Assembly: GCA_917880885.1 (NCBI GenBank) | Contig: OU862913.1 | Span: 25,119,286-25,183,285, forward strand | Source of the DNA: Limnephilus marmoratus | Lineage: Eukaryota; Arthropoda; Insecta; Trichoptera; Limnephilidae | DNA: 64,000 bases | Reading direction: 5' to 3' | In this document: piece after piece, positions 1 to 12,000 of the stretch | Layout of the letters: the number at the start of each line of letters is the position of its first letter | How positions within the stretch are numbered: position 1 is the first letter of the stretch | Position numbers and translations under genes: made by a program | Notes under the pieces: model-generated | What the model saw: the letters and a program-made list of their open reading frames with translations, nothing else | Told to the model about the DNA's origin: nothing | The model's database searches: none

Positions 1-96
1 TTAGAGCACAGGCGTCGGGTGGGAATGCTATCCTTGTTCTACCGGTATTACAATGGAAGATGCTCCAAGGAACTAGTGTCATTGACCCCTTTGACG

Positions 97-474
97 GTCG
101 GCGTAGTCCAGTGGTAAGGTTCTTGACTAGCACTCCGAAGGTCGCGGGATCGAATCCCGGCGTGGCAAATAAATTTTATTTGATTAATTTGTGTTATTTC
201 ACAATTTATTCATTTAAAATAATATATAGTATATTTGCGGCACGTTCCAGTGTGGAAGATACTCTCAGTATCGCCCTGGTGTAAGACCACCATTCAGAAT
301 TGAAACGTTGCTTGAAATGACGTTAGCCGTGTTTGGTGACCAGAGCTGAATAGCCAGATACTTCCCCACCTCCTTCTTCCCCATCTCCTTCCCTTCCTCA
401 TTGCCATAGTCCCACTGTCTCCAGACGGGAGCAGTTGGGACTCTTGTGCGGTGTTCAAATAAAAAAAAAATAAA
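97..474 (+). repeat. tRNA-derived SINE (family 1)
   Basis: A tRNA-like head lies at about 97-172, with A-box-like TAGTCCAGTGGTAAGG and B-box-like GGTCGCGGGATCGAATCCC. A unique body of about 290 bp and an A-rich tail (about 459-474) follow. A second copy of the same length lies in opposite orientation at 38686-39096, which fixes both ends. The head alone recurs, on the minus strand, at 57119-57177. It is not a functional tRNA gene because it continues into a shared body. Confidence 0.8.
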
Positions 475-775
475 GGCACCGGTGCATAGTCGGGAAACAC
501 ACAAAATCCGTGCCCAATACACCGTACATGGTTGACATTTGTCACATGAGAACGGGTCGCTTCTTCGACTCGTTCTTGTATTCAACAGCTCGGCTGTGGA
601 ACGATTTGCCTGCCTCCGTATTTCCTCCTTCCTATAACATGGGTCTCTTCAAGACCAGTGTTCATTCCTTCCTCTCCTCAAAAAGACCCTCCACACAGCA
701 TCTCAGATGACATAGGCCCTGAGGGAAATTATTTTCCTCAGGGCCTCCTGTGTGGAGTTAATGTAAAAAATAATA
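475..775 (+). mobile_element. LINE 3' end fragment with terminal hairpin
   Basis: The plus strand encodes a typical non-LTR ORF2 C-terminus up to the stop at about 708. It has the pattern RxFxxSFLYSTARLWNDLP followed by a short YN..LFK..V motif. A 3' UTR follows with a perfect hairpin CCCTGAGGGAAAT...TTTTCCTCAGGG at about 718-747. The last ~90 bp are shared with a ~430-bp SINE-like repeat at 14795-15258, 57590-58012, 40083-40430 (minus) and, as a scrap, at 60930-60985. The element is 5'-truncated and starts directly after the SINE tail. Confidence 0.7.
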
Positions 776-1196
776 TTAAAAAAACAATAATAAACTTACA
801 CTGAAAATTTTGTATTTTTTTTTTTTTTTTTTTTTTATTGTTGATACATTATTATTTTACAAATTTTTATAGTACAAACCAGTAATGTTGGCCTCACTGG
901 GTTGTATACCCGTGCTGAGGCCCCCATTTTATAATATAATACTTTATACATTATACTCGTAGTTTGAAAAAAAAGAAATATACAAAGTTGGTGACAAAAC
1001 AAACAAAAAAATTATTTTAAATAAAGATAATTTTAAACTAAAAATAGAGATAAAAAATTAAAATTATTTTTAATTAATAAACTAAAAAAAAATAAAGTAA
1101 TTAAACGAAAATCGGCGTATAGTTATGTTTTATGTGTTTGTGAGTGTTTCGTGTTTTATATTGGTTTTGTGTGTTGGGAGTATATGTTTTATTCTT

Positions 1197-4173
1197 TTAT
1201 GTTATGAAATTTTGGTAAAATTGTCTATTTTGTTCTTTAATCCATTTTTTTATTTTGTTTCTGAAATTATTTTTGTTTTCCTCAATTTTTGTTTCAAGTG
1301 AAAGATTGTTGAATGCTTTTATAGCTTGGTATTTATGGTGTCTTTTTCCAAAGGTAGTGTTTACCGTCGGAGTTTTTATGTTTTCTTTGTACGCTTGTCT
1401 AACTGGTCTATTAGTGATATTTGGGGTTTGTTGGAGTGTCTTTTTTTGGTCAAAAATGTAGTTCAGTAGTGTTTTTACATATAATTGGCGTATATCTAGA
1501 ACGTCACAACTTTTATATATTTGATCTGTATCGGTTAGTCTGTGTTTTTTAAGTATTACTTTTAAGATCGTTTTCTGTGCGATTTCTATTTGAGCGATAG
1601 CTGCGTTTGTTGCTCCTCCCCAAGCAATTAATCCATATTCTATTATTGATTGACAAAGTGCGAAATATATTGTTTTCATTTGTTTTATTTTATATATGTT
1701 TCTTATGTTTAGGAAAATGTGTATTGTTCTGAGGAGTTTATTTGTGATTTGTTTAATATGATGTGTCCATCTAAGGTTATGGTCAATTACGATACCTAGA
1801 TACTTTATTTGATCCGTTTTTTCTAGAGGAGGGCAATCGCAGATGTTTGTGTTAATGCATTCGTGTATTTTTATGGTATTTGTATCGTTTTTTGGCTGTC
1901 CCGTGTTAGTTATACTGTACGTTGAGAATTTTGTTTTCGATATGTTTAGTGTAAGTGTGTTTGAGTCCAGCCATGTTTTCACTTGCGTGATTCCTAGATT
2001 TGCTTTGTTATATACATTTTTCCAATCCTTAGCTTTAAAGAGTAAAACTGTATCGTCTGCGTAACTGATTATTTCACCGTCTATTTCCATGCTGCAAAGT
2101 TCATTTATATAAATGGTGAAAAGAATGGGCCCTAGTATGCTTCCTTGTGGAACTCCGTATGTAATCGGCAGTGGTTTGCTAGTATGGTTATTAATTTTGA
2201 CTTGTTGTGTTCTGTCGCTCATATAACTTTTCAATAGTTGGAGTTCTTTATCTTTGATACCCATATTTTCTAGTTTTTTAAAAAGTGTTTTGTGGCAGAT
2301 TGAATCAAACGCTTTAGCTAAATCTAGATATATCGCTATGCATTTATACCCTTGATCTAAGTTGCTATGTATATAATCTATTGTACTTGCCAAAGCTTCT
2401 TTTGTGCTTCTTTTTTCTCTAAATCCATATTGTTTATCCGAGATTAATTTGTTTTCTTCCAGGTATTTTATAATTTGGATTTTTAATACTCTTTCGTAAA
2501 TCTTTGATAGCGAGTTTAACAATGTGATTGGCCTATAGTTAGTTATTTCCATTTTGTCTCCGGATTTATAAATAGGTATTACCTGTCCTTTTTTAAGAGT
2601 ACTAGGAAAGATGGCGTGTGTTATGCTAAGGTTGATTAAGTGTGTTATAGGTTTTAATATTTCATTTTTTATTATTTTAATGCAATCCGTTGTTATCTCA
2701 TCTAATCCAGGAGCAATCCGGTTTTTTAAAGTGTTTATTATTTTGTTAATTTCCTTTTCCGAAGTTGTTTTTATTATAAATCTGTGTTGTGTCGGTTTAG
2801 TATTGATGTTAGAAATGTTTGTTTGTGTTATTGTGTTTGTGCTATGTTTTTTACGGTTCGCTAAAACTTTCCCTATAGTTGCGAAGAAGTTATTGACATG
2901 GTTTGCCATAAATTCTGTATTTGTTTCGGCATCAATTTTGTTTGAGTTAATATTTAGATGTTCAATAGTATTTTTCTGTTTGTATTTTTGTGTGTATGTA
3001 ACTTCTTTTAAAATTCTCCATATTTCCTTTGGGTTATTATTTTCTTTAAGTTTTTCTCTGTAGTATAACTCCTTAGCTACTCTAATAATTTTCGTGCAGA
3101 TGTTTCTATATCTTTTATAGTAATTAAGTTGTTCCATGTCATACGGTGTGTGTTTAATTTGTTTGTGAATTTTGTCTCGTTTACGAATACAGTTTAATAT
3201 TCCTTGTGTTATCCATAATTTAATTTTTTTTGCTTTGTGTGTAAGTTTTATATGTTTTATTGAAGTGAAATTATTTATTTCTTGCGTTAACGTATTTGTA
3301 AATTTATTCCAGGCCTCTTCGACATTATCTATTTGGTATATTGTATTCCAGTTTATTTTTTGTAATTTTTCTTTTAAGTTTGAGTAGTCAATTATTTTTT
3401 TTTGTAAATATTTTATGTTGGTTCGAATTAGTGTTTTCGGTGTCTATAGCTATCATATTCATGTAGTGATCTGTAATTGTGCTTTCAAGTACTACTGTTT
3501 TGGTTTTTAGTTTTGTCTTGATCATTATATGATCTATACAGCTTTTAGTGTTTTGTGTTACTCGTGTTGGGACATTAATCGTTGGCTCCAGTCCATGCTG
3601 TGCTAGTATTGTTAGGTATTCTATGTTTTGTGGGTGTCCGTTTTGTAGAGTGTTTATGTTAAGGTCTCCTATGATGATGATATTTTTGTATTTGTTGAGG
3701 TCATTTAATGTATTGTTAAGTTCTGTTAGGAAGTTTGTAATGTTGTTTTTGGATGGAGATCTGTACATAGCTAGGATACATGTTTCTTTTTCATATGTAA
3801 TCTGTAAGCAATTGGAGTCTATGATGTTTATTTCTTGAACGCTTATGTTTTTTTTATCACTGATGTACGTAACTATACCATCATTTTGGTTTTTGTGTAT
3901 CTTTGTGTGGTGTGTATTATAGTTTTTGATTGTTTTTGGGATATAGTTTTCGTTCAACCAGCATTCTGTTAGCACAATGACATCAAAATTATTGTCAATC
4001 TGTTGGAGGTATATTATAAATTCGTCAAAATTTTTATTGATCGATCTAATGTTTTGGTGCAATATTTTGATTCTATTTTTTTCTTTTGTGATGTTGGTCC
4101 ATAGATTAAAATCATTTGTACTTATACAGTAGTGTTGATTGTCCGAGTCTATATATTTCATGTAATCAGCCAT
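1197..4173 (-). pseudogene. LINE ORF2: endonuclease and reverse transcriptase, one frameshift
   Basis: ORF2 nicks target DNA and copies the element RNA into it. The endonuclease part (4173-3388) shows LHQNIRSINK near the N-terminus, an acidic VLTECWLNE motif, GDLNIN, and the DHIMIK and TITDHY catalytic blocks. The RT part, open from about 3395 to 1197, shows YLDLAKAFDSICH, YGVPQGSILGP, the catalytic ISYADD and a cysteine-containing thumb/C-terminal region. The two parts are joined except for a single one-base slip in a run of nine A (T on the plus strand) near 3393-3403, after which the reverse-transcriptase frame stays open upstream of its first Met. This is either a recent inactivating slip or a sequencing error in a homopolymer. 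About 990 residues would be encoded. Confidence 0.8.
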
Positions 4174-4231
4174 GTTGGTGTGTATTTGTGTAATTATATG
4201 ATGTGAGGTTGTGTTTGGTGTACAGTAGTTT

Positions 4232-5041
4232 TTATGTCAGTTTATTAGATATATCGTTCAAGTGTTTTATTTCTATAACTTTTGAGTCCTTGGTTTTTCT
4301 TACAAGTATTTTTCCGGATTTTATCCATACATATTTATAGTCTTTTTCTTGGGCTCTTTTTCTGGTGTTCCAGTGCAGATTTTTATAGTATTGCGTTAGA
4401 GCCGCATTTACGTTAACATATTGGGCTCCTTCCCCGTTGAATTTTTTTATCGCGTCACTGTGTTTGGCTGCTAATATGGTATCCGCTTTTGTTATATCCG
4501 CAAAATTAATTGTAATTTTTTTCTGATCATTTGGTCTGTGTTTTGTGATTTTGTAGGTATCCTCTGGGGTAATCGTAACGCCTGCGAGTTCAGTGATCCG
4601 CGCAACAGCATGAGCTAGGGATGTGTCGTCCTGTAGTTTTAGACCGCTTATTTCTATACTTTTCAAAAGGGCCGATTGTTGTATATCCGCTAGATGGATT
4701 TCTACCGTAGCCAATCTGTTTTCTTTTTCCGCCAGTTCCTCCTTGAGTTTATTGACTTTGTTTGGAATGTCCATAATTTGTTGCAGTTTTTGTATAATGT
4801 CATCATATTTGTCGTTAATGAAGTTCGTGAAGGTTTTTATTTCTTGCAGCTCTGTTTCAATTTTATTGAGCATCACTGTCTTCATTTCCTCGAATTTCGT
4901 ATTGATAAATTCAAATATTGACTCACTGTCTATATTAATCATAGATTGGTGTGTCGCCGACGGTGAGTCCATGGTGCCAGTTAATAGGGGTGAGGATGTG
5001 GTTTTCTTCGCGCTGGAGAATTTACTGCGAGATTTAGACAT
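4232..5041 (-). CDS. LINE ORF1 protein (coiled coil plus FP-like C-terminus)
   Basis: This 269-residue ORF1 protein is expected to bind the element's RNA and form the ribonucleoprotein particle. The first ~40 residues are Ser/Thr/Lys-rich. Residues about 45-125 are heptad-rich (a run of EEMKTVMLNKIETELQEIK type, then KLKEELAEKENRLATVE) and predict a long coiled coil. Residues about 150-262 resemble the Baculo_FP-like C-terminal domain common in insect LINE ORF1 proteins, with a YKYVWIKSGKILVR signature; this is a transposon protein, not a viral gene. It is intact and lies 58 bp upstream of ORF2. The start is the first ATG of an open frame with an in-frame stop upstream. Clade unknown. Confidence 0.75.
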   Translation of the reverse strand: MSKSRSKFSSAKKTTSSPLLTGTMDSPSATHQSMINIDSESIFEFINTKFEEMKTVMLNKIETELQEIKTFTNFINDKYDDIIQKLQQIMDIPNKVNKLKEELAEKENRLATVEIHLADIQQSALLKSIEISGLKLQDDTSLAHAVARITELAGVTITPEDTYKITKHRPNDQKKITINFADITKADTILAAKHSDAIKKFNGEGAQYVNVNAALTQYYKNLHWNTRKRAQEKDYKYVWIKSGKILVRKTKDSKVIEIKHLNDISNKLT

Positions 5042-5842
5042 GTTGATTGCGTTTTTTTTTTTTTTTGCTTGTAGTTATAATTCTATGGTTTGTTCACAGA
5101 TGCCCCATATAATTTATTTTTTTAATAATTTTGGTGTATTGTCTATGACAGAAATGACTTTTTTTTTTCAAAAAACACATAAATTGTCTGTGGTTTATTA
5201 TGTCTTGTTTCGTTTTTTTTTTTTTTGACGAGATTTGTAGTTGTTTAGCACTGCCACTACCAAATAAACTCACTGTATTTAACGAATCACTGGTTCTTTG
5301 TTTTTTTTAGTGTTTTTGTAGTGTTTTTTGCTTAATTGTCACTTATTTTGCAATAAAAATTGGAGCTGTCAGAATGAGGTGTTGTTCCTTAGCGGTTATC
5401 CATAGATTTAATTAAAATATACATTAAAAACATATTAACAACCTATTCAACAACATTCCTTTTTTTAGTTTTCTGCGTACGTTGAGACCTATTGGGCATA
5501 ATTATGCACATTTTCAATTTCCTAATAAACAATACAAAAAAAAAATTAAAAAATATTTTTGTTTTATTAAAACCCCAATGAAGCCTAATCCACTCTTAAA
5601 TATTTTTTTTCTCGTTCAACAATAATTCAGGTCTGAACGGGTTAAAATTATATTTGATTATGTTATTATCGAGTTCTGTAAGTAATTTAGAATGTATCTT
5701 AGTTAGAACGGTTTAGACGGGTAAGGTCATTTTCTAACTGTGGTGAAGTCACTAACGGACGACTTATTTATAATGTTTTAAATTTCAATTTATGGAGTCT
5801 AAATTGATTAATTGCCGGTTAATCCAAATTGCAGAGAAACTA

Positions 5843-8313
5843 CTTTGAACATCAACATACTCCCAAATAACCCACACCACCAATGTCACGACTACCTGAA
5901 TATGTTAGAGTTCCATGGATTAATTAGTACCATCAATATACCAACAAGAACAGCTAATGAATCTACATCATGCATTGATCACATAATGGTCAAAACTAAT
6001 AAACAAAACAAAAGTATCGTTTACAAATCAACAATTACAGATCATTACACAACAATATTCACATTACAATCCGACGCCACAAAAACCAGAAGGGATCAGT
6101 CAATCATATACAATAATATTAATTTTGAAAATCTAAAAAACGTAATTAAAAATAAATCTTGGCAAGAGCTCTTCCAAATACAAAACTCAGATGATGCATG
6201 GAATTATTTTGTTGAATTTTTGAAAAATGAATTAATTAATAATACCACAATTTTAACAAAAAAATATCCTAACAAAATTAAACCCTTGAAATCATGGATA
6301 AACTTTTCAATTATCAACTGCATTCGTAGAAGAAACGCACTACACAAAAAAGTTAAAGAAAATCCTTACGACATAATATCACTAAACATCTACAAAAGAT
6401 ATAGAAATACATGCGGCGAAGTCATTAGAAAGGCGAAAGAAATCTACTACAGAGACCAAATCCAACAAAGTAACAACGATCCCAAAAAAATATGGCAAAC
6501 TCTAAGAGAAGCCACAAATACACAAAACACTAAAGACAAACAGGACATAAGTAAACTTTGTATTGACGGAAACATTATTGACACCTCAAAAAACCCCAAG
6601 CTCGTTGCGGATTATATCAATAATTTTTTTACAAATATTGGTTCAAATCTTGCTTCTCGTCTGCCAAATTGTGGGAATGCTCTACCCGCTGAAGCAGAAC
6701 TTCAATTTCCCAAAAGAAGATTCAATTTTCAAACTGTGTCAGGGGAAGAGATTCTAAAAACAATTAATTCCCTAAAAAACACTTCTTCTGCCGGGGTAGA
6801 TGGAATAACAACTAAGATATTGAAAACGCTGGCTATGGAAATTACATTGCCTTTTGAATACCTAATTAACCTTAGTATCAGTCAAGGACACTTCCCCTCA
6901 AACCTGAAACAAGGTATTGTTATTCCCATACATAAAACAGGTAACAAGACAGACATAAACAACTACAGACCAATAACTATACTGACCACTCTATCCAAAA
7001 TATTTGAAAAAATTATTAATGCCCAGTTGGTAAAATTTCTGGTTAGCCATAAAGTACTCTCAGAAAATCAATACGGATTTCAAGAAAACAAGAGTACTTC
7101 AGACGCTATTGCCGCCGTAACTGACTTCATTGTAAAAAACCTTGATAGAAGCAAAAAATGTATTTCAATATTTTTAGACCTTTCTAAAGCCTTCGATACA
7201 ATATCACACAGTAAATTAATAAACAAACTTCAAATAATCGGTATTACAGGCAACGAACTTAACTTTTTTAAGAGCTACCTTGATGAGCGCAAGCAACAAG
7301 TGAAAATAATGAACACACTTAGCAATCAGTGCTCAACTAACTATGGCATACCACAAGGTAGTATATTAGGACCGTCTTTGTTCCTTTTATATATCAATGT
7401 CTTATGTAACATTAATATTCAGGGAAAAATAGTTAGTTTTGCCGATGACACTGTTTTACTGTTTGAAGCTGACACTTGGGTAGATGTCTACAAAAAAGCT
7501 GAAACGGATATAAACATTATAAAAAAGTGGTTAGATACAAATACGCTCACTTTGAACACCGAGAAAACTAAATATGTCACATCAAGCATAAATATAACTG
7601 GTCAGCCTCATGATGATGCCTCCATTAGGATACACAAATGTTTTAATTCCGATGAATCTTGTCAGTGTCCCTACATTGAGCGCACTACACAGATGAAGTA
7701 TCTCGGCCTCACAATTGATCCATATCTCAAATGGAATATTCATACTCAAATAATTGCAAACAAAATAAGAAAAACCATGCACTTTTTCAGAACGATAAGA
7801 AACTTTCTCGACTTACAACACTTGAAAATGATTTATTTTGCAGTCTGTCAATCTATTATTGAGTATGGTATCATTGCATGGGGAGGCGGTACTGCATCAG
7901 CACTAGACCCAATCATAAAGGCACAGAAAACTATTATAAAATTGATTCTTAGACTACCTCTAATTACAGACTCGAACTTAATCTTCAATATTATGAATGT
8001 GTTTGATGTTCGGCAGATATATGCAAAAACAATCCTTACTCATCTATACACAAATATACATAAATACTATGAAAAAAGATTAAATACTTGCTTTACTCGA
8101 AACAATGACAAAGACTTACTACAAATCCCCAAAACGCATACTACTTTTGGTCAACGAAATTTCAGATACCTTGCAACAAGACTTTACAACATTCTTCCAG
8201 ATAGAATAAAAAAATGTGATTCCCAAAAAAATTTCAAAAATAACATAAAAATTTGGATCAAAAATAATGATAGGGCCTTTACCGGTGCACTTACCCAAAT
8301 TCGAAATTATTAA
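5843..8313 (+). pseudogene. LINE ORF2 fragment: partial endonuclease plus intact reverse transcriptase
   Basis: The open frame covers the last third of the endonuclease (it starts within the GDLNIN block; SCIDHIMVK and STITDHY are present), then the whole reverse transcriptase with IFLDLSKAFDTISH, YGIPQGSILGP and the catalytic SFADD, and a CPYIERTTQMKYLGL region. It is uninterrupted for about 820 codons to the stop at 8313. It lacks ORF1, a promoter and most of the endonuclease, so it cannot move on its own. An ATG at 5812 belongs to flanking DNA and is not a real start. It is roughly half identical in protein to the LINE at 817-5290, so the family has more than one lineage here. Confidence 0.8.
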
Positions 8314-8694
8314 TGATTTGGTATTACACAATGGAAATATACAAGCGATGTATTGGTTGCTTTTATTTAAAATTATTATTAATGTAACCAATCTATTATG
8401 TGATTACTTTTTTAATAAAAGTGTAGGTATGTTTATAAGTATTATAAATTGATTTAAAAACTACTGCCTCAACACAGGCTAGCCTAGTGAGGCAGATTAC
8501 TGAAAAACCAAAATTTATAACTATTTTCTATTTTTCATTTATCTACTGTTCATATTTATATTTTTTTTCTGTTGATATCCTTTTGTACTTGTGTAATTTT
8601 AAACCACTGTAAACATAACACTGAAGAACTTTTTTTTAGTTATAATCTTGCAAATTTCATTCAATAAAGATATATTATTATTATTATTATTATT
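5843..8694 (+). mobile_element. 5'-truncated LINE, same family as 817-5290
   Basis: The ends are fixed by the empty site in copy B (around 13588-13591). ACTA at 5839-5842 is repeated at 8695-8698, giving a 4-bp target duplication. The 3' end is a (TTA)n/(ATT)n simple-repeat tail at about 8672-8694 instead of poly-A, preceded by AATAAA. Insertion cut the element inside the endonuclease domain. Confidence 0.85.
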
Positions 8695-9516
8695 ACTAAT
8701 TGAGAGAGTGTTTACGTGGGATTCAGAATCTTTCCCTTTGGTTTCCCTTGCACTAAGTGTAGGGGTTTTCTTAATTGATTTAAGAATGACGTTATTACTA
8801 TGACTCATTTAAGTGCATTATATTGTTTCGGTTTTGTAAACATACTAAGTAGTGGGAAATAAATAATTTTCCTTACTTATTAATTTGCGTTGTGTTGGTG
8901 TCATTCGTTCGTTTATTGATTTCTAATTGTTCAAGCAAATTTAATCTAAGACCCTTTCGTTCTATATGTAATGTTTTTGACTGTATGTTTTTAAAGTGGA
9001 ACGTGATTATTCACTAAGAGATGTTCTGCCAATTAAGAAGAGTTGTTTTATTTTTATAACAACATCGTATATGTTCTTTGAATCTAGTTGCGAATGCCCT
9101 GCCTGTTTTCCGGTGTAAGTATCGTTGCAGTCGGCGTGGTCACATTTTTATTCATATAATATGCCACCGTTTTTGAGTTCAGCATTTCTCATTTTAGAGT
9201 TTTAAGGCTCGTTCCTAAATTATTATTGCTTCTAGAAGCTATATTTAAAACACATATTGTAATTTCTTTTGCAATTTTTAAAGATATTAGGCCGAGAAAT
9301 TCGAGAAATGCAATTTTTTCTAATTTATTGTTATGTACCGGATATATTAATTTTTTTTCTTGTTTTTTATTATTTTTTGCCTCATAGCCGTTATTAATCG
9401 CGATTCTTTTAATAGTTTCCTTTTCTTCTACGTATGCTTTGTTATCTCAGGGAAAGTTAATGAGTCTACGTACCATTATAAGGTTAGTTGATAATTTTTG
9501 GAACGATGGATGAGTT

Positions 9517-9832
9517 TTTTTTTTTTTTTTTTTTATTTATTTAATATAGATATATAGTACAGTGGTTTTATATAAAATACATATTGGTACAAAAATTATT
9601 TAAAATTGCAATCTCACCAAAGAAGAAGCTTGTTCTTGTGCTTGATGAGCGAGTTACACTAATTATAACAGAAATAGAATAACATTATGCAATAGGTAAG
9701 TATGTAATGGGAACAATTGAAACTTCTGGATTATCTATAAGTGTAGGTGTACATCCATGGGATACGGTTACATACTAAAATATTGTGCGCTTAAGAGAAA
9801 TTCGAAAAGTCTAAATAAAATAGAAGAGAATA
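9517..9832 (-). repeat. Retroposon insertion in copy A, poly-A at the left end
   Basis: Absent from copy B at 14416. It begins (plus strand) with about 18 T and ends before GAGTT, which is repeated on the left at 9512-9516, giving a short target duplication. Reading on the minus strand it ends in poly-A, as a SINE or LINE 3' end would. No coding sequence is visible. Confidence 0.7.
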
Positions 9833-10309
9833 GAGTTGAATTTGCATTAATTGTTGTGTCTGTAAAAGTTGGTTTTCTAAATATTTCGAAGGTATATTCC
9901 TAAATATTTTCTAAATACATATTCTTATAAAATTATTTTTACACTAAACGACAAGAAAGTTCGGGGAAGATAACATTTAAAATATAATATTCTAGAAACA
10001 CAACTTTTGCTATTTTTTTCATTGTCAGTAATTATTTTTCGAAAAATCGTAAATGAGCCATTTTTATACCTTTTAACGATTGCATAAAAAAAATTTATGT
10101 ATAAAAAATCTTGCTTATTTCTAGTAATTAAATTTGAAAGTTTATTACATCACCTTTTAAAAACAGTTTTAGTTTTCATATACATTTAGAGATATTATTA
10201 TTTGGATTTTATTGCAAAGCGGAAATATTTTGACCTTCTGACAAAATGTGTGTGAAACTTGAGGAGTCAAAGCCGTAATTAATAAACATGAAAATAAACT
10301 TTAGTAAAC

Positions 10310-10578
10310 CTGCCTTAAAAAAGTTGCTTCCATCAACTGACGTCATTGGCCAGGGAGAGAATGGGGCTGGCTTGAGAGTGCTGATATTCTCAACAGGTGA
10401 CCAGGGACATGGCTAGAATGTGGCTTGGTTGAGAGTGCTGGTTCTCTCGTGTGGTGTCCATATACATGGATGGAATTTGGCTGGTTTGAGGGTGCTGGTT
10501 CCATCAAGATATTTCCAGGAACAAAGGAAGTGTTTATTGAGTGTAGATCTCTCCTCAGTGATGCCCAGGAACAGAGAT
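10310..10578 (-). other. Exon-like repeat block, type 2 (copy A)
   Basis: On the minus strand the block begins after an acceptor-like TTTCATGTGCAG and ends before a donor-like GCAG|GTTTAC. It holds four or five degenerate 57-bp units, each about 19 codons with the pattern W-x-P-x-x-x-x-STL-x-x-A-x-F. One frame is open except for a TAG near 10412; the second frame is also largely open because 57 is a multiple of three. The same TAG is present in copy B (16781-17055), whereas copy C (12391-12656) has CAG there, so the stop arose after C split off. Protein unknown; it may be non-coding or decayed. Confidence 0.45.
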
Positions 10579-10752
10579 CTGCACATGAAATACAAATAAT
10601 AAAAATATGTTTAGTCTAATAAATATTCTGACAGCCTAAAGTATTTTGTTTTACTGCAGGTGACATACTCGTAATCTGCAACTGACCCTTTTTTAAGCTT
10701 AAAATATTGATAAAGTATCAAAAAAGCGAAGTATAAAAAAACAATGGTTAAC

Positions 10753-10957
10753 CTGCCTTGGAAATGTTGCATATGTCAAGTGATGACACGGGCCAGAGAT
10801 AATATGTGGCTGGCTTGAGAGTGCTGGTTCCCTTAAATGGTGTCCAGGGATATCGATAGAATATGGCATGGTTGAGAGTGCTGTTTCCCTCAAGTGATGT
10901 CGAGAACAGAGACAGAATGCAGCTGGCTTGAGTTCCCCATTGATCGGTGACAGGTAT
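10753..10957 (-). other. Exon-like repeat block, type 1 (copy A)
   Basis: The minus strand shows an acceptor-like TTTGTTTCACCTACAG before the block and a donor-like GGCAG|GTTAAC after it. One frame is open throughout (68 codons): it starts IPVTDQWGTQ and then has three 19-residue units such as STSLEGNSTLNHAIF and WTPFKGTSTLKPATY. No database family comes to mind. Together with the type-2 block downstream the length is 474 nt, a multiple of three. Whether it is translated is unknown. Confidence 0.45.
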
Positions 10958-10999
10958 CTGTAGGTGAAACAAATTATTATTGCAAAATATAAAAATTAG

Positions 11000-12000
11000 T
11001 ACCCTTATTTGAAATCAATAACTCCGCAGGTATGATAAAATGCAATAAGTTTAGAACATATACAAAAAGCACCGCTGCAAAAGGCAGAGGGTGAACAAGG
11101 CTAAAAACAAAATAAATCAACGAACACAATTCAAACCTCTATTTTAAGCTAGTCACAGGCGAGATTATGGTACTTATTGAATATATATTATACGAGATTA
11201 TACGCATTATTTCATTAATGATTTGCTACATTAATGAAATCTATATTTCATAATTTAAAAGATGAATAAAGTAGCACACATCCATACAAGATATTTGATA
11301 AAATTTTTGGTTACAAAAATATTTTTTTAATCTTGGTTGGGTATTTTTGCCTCAAATAAAAAAAATTAAGATTTGTATGAAACAGGCAACGCAGCTGTTT
11401 CACTTAACTGCTCGTGCTAATTTGTCCACCTTTGGGAACAACTCATGTAGGTCTTGTAAAAATTGTTTAATAGCATGGGTGGCACCCGGGACTGATGTCA
11501 CCCCCCGGGGCGTGGTGTCATCCCCCCCCCCCTTATTAAAGTTGAATTGAGAAAAATTCAATACACTAATGTGGACTTCATAAAATTGGTTCATCCACAA
11601 ATATAGGCTATGCTTTGTTCGCCCCTAAAAAGACACAAAATTCGGGGCACTCCACGGGGAAAATATGAAAGAAAATAACACCGTGTTCATGTTAACAATA
11701 CTTTGGTGACAATATCCTTCGTAATTTTTATTTAGTCAAGTGTCACCCTCCTATCGGGTTGCACCTAAGGCGGACCGCTCTCCACGGACCGCCCTCCACC
11801 CCCCCCCCCCCCTCGCTAAGCCACTACCCTAACCGCATTATCGTGATAAATGTGATCTGATTTGTGTTAAAAAGAAAAAACATCTCGCTTTATATTCAAA
11901 ACTAAAATTTAACCACAAAATTATTAACGTGAAACCAAACTTTCCGACCGCATTTGAAAAAAATTTAAAGTATTGCGTAATTATTTATTTATTATTTATA
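11000..12000. other. Gene-free stretch with decayed repeats and poly-C runs
   Basis: No gene is supported. A module beginning near 11405 (TTTGGGAACAACTCATG) also occurs just upstream of the NACHT gene at 32905 and at 51995, so it is a dispersed repeat. Poly-C tracts at 11522-11532 and 11800-11812 mark GC-rich MITE-like insertions near 11480-11830. Confidence 0.4.

Larger units (their letters stand above)
817..5290 (-). mobile_element. Near-full-length non-LTR retrotransposon (LINE)
   Basis: On the minus strand this is a complete LINE layout: 5' region, ORF1 (5041-4232), ORF2 (4173-1197), 3' UTR and a poly-A tail seen as a T run at 817-837. No RNase H domain is visible. It belongs to the family of the plus-strand copies at 5843-8694 and 34105-34625. 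The apurinic endonuclease and the RT style fit the Jockey/CR1-L2-Daphne group; I cannot place the clade exactly. I did not find convincing target duplications, so the outer ends are approximate. Confidence 0.8.
5643..9960. repeat. Segmental duplication, copy A (LINE inserted)
   Basis: The stretches 5643-5842 and 8695-9516, and on past 9833 into 10-11 kb, align almost base for base with 13394-14508 and then 16392-17400 (copy B). Copy A carries a LINE (5843-8694) and a T-headed retroposon (9517-9832) that copy B lacks. Copy B carries an insertion (14509-16391) that copy A lacks. Differences between the copies are mostly point changes and small indels, so the duplication is recent relative to most repeats here. 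Confidence 0.85.

Noticed and set aside
4232..5041. Possible baculovirus FP25K-like viral gene
   Set aside because: The FP-like domain is a standard part of insect LINE ORF1 proteins, and it sits 58 bp before a LINE ORF2 on the same strand.
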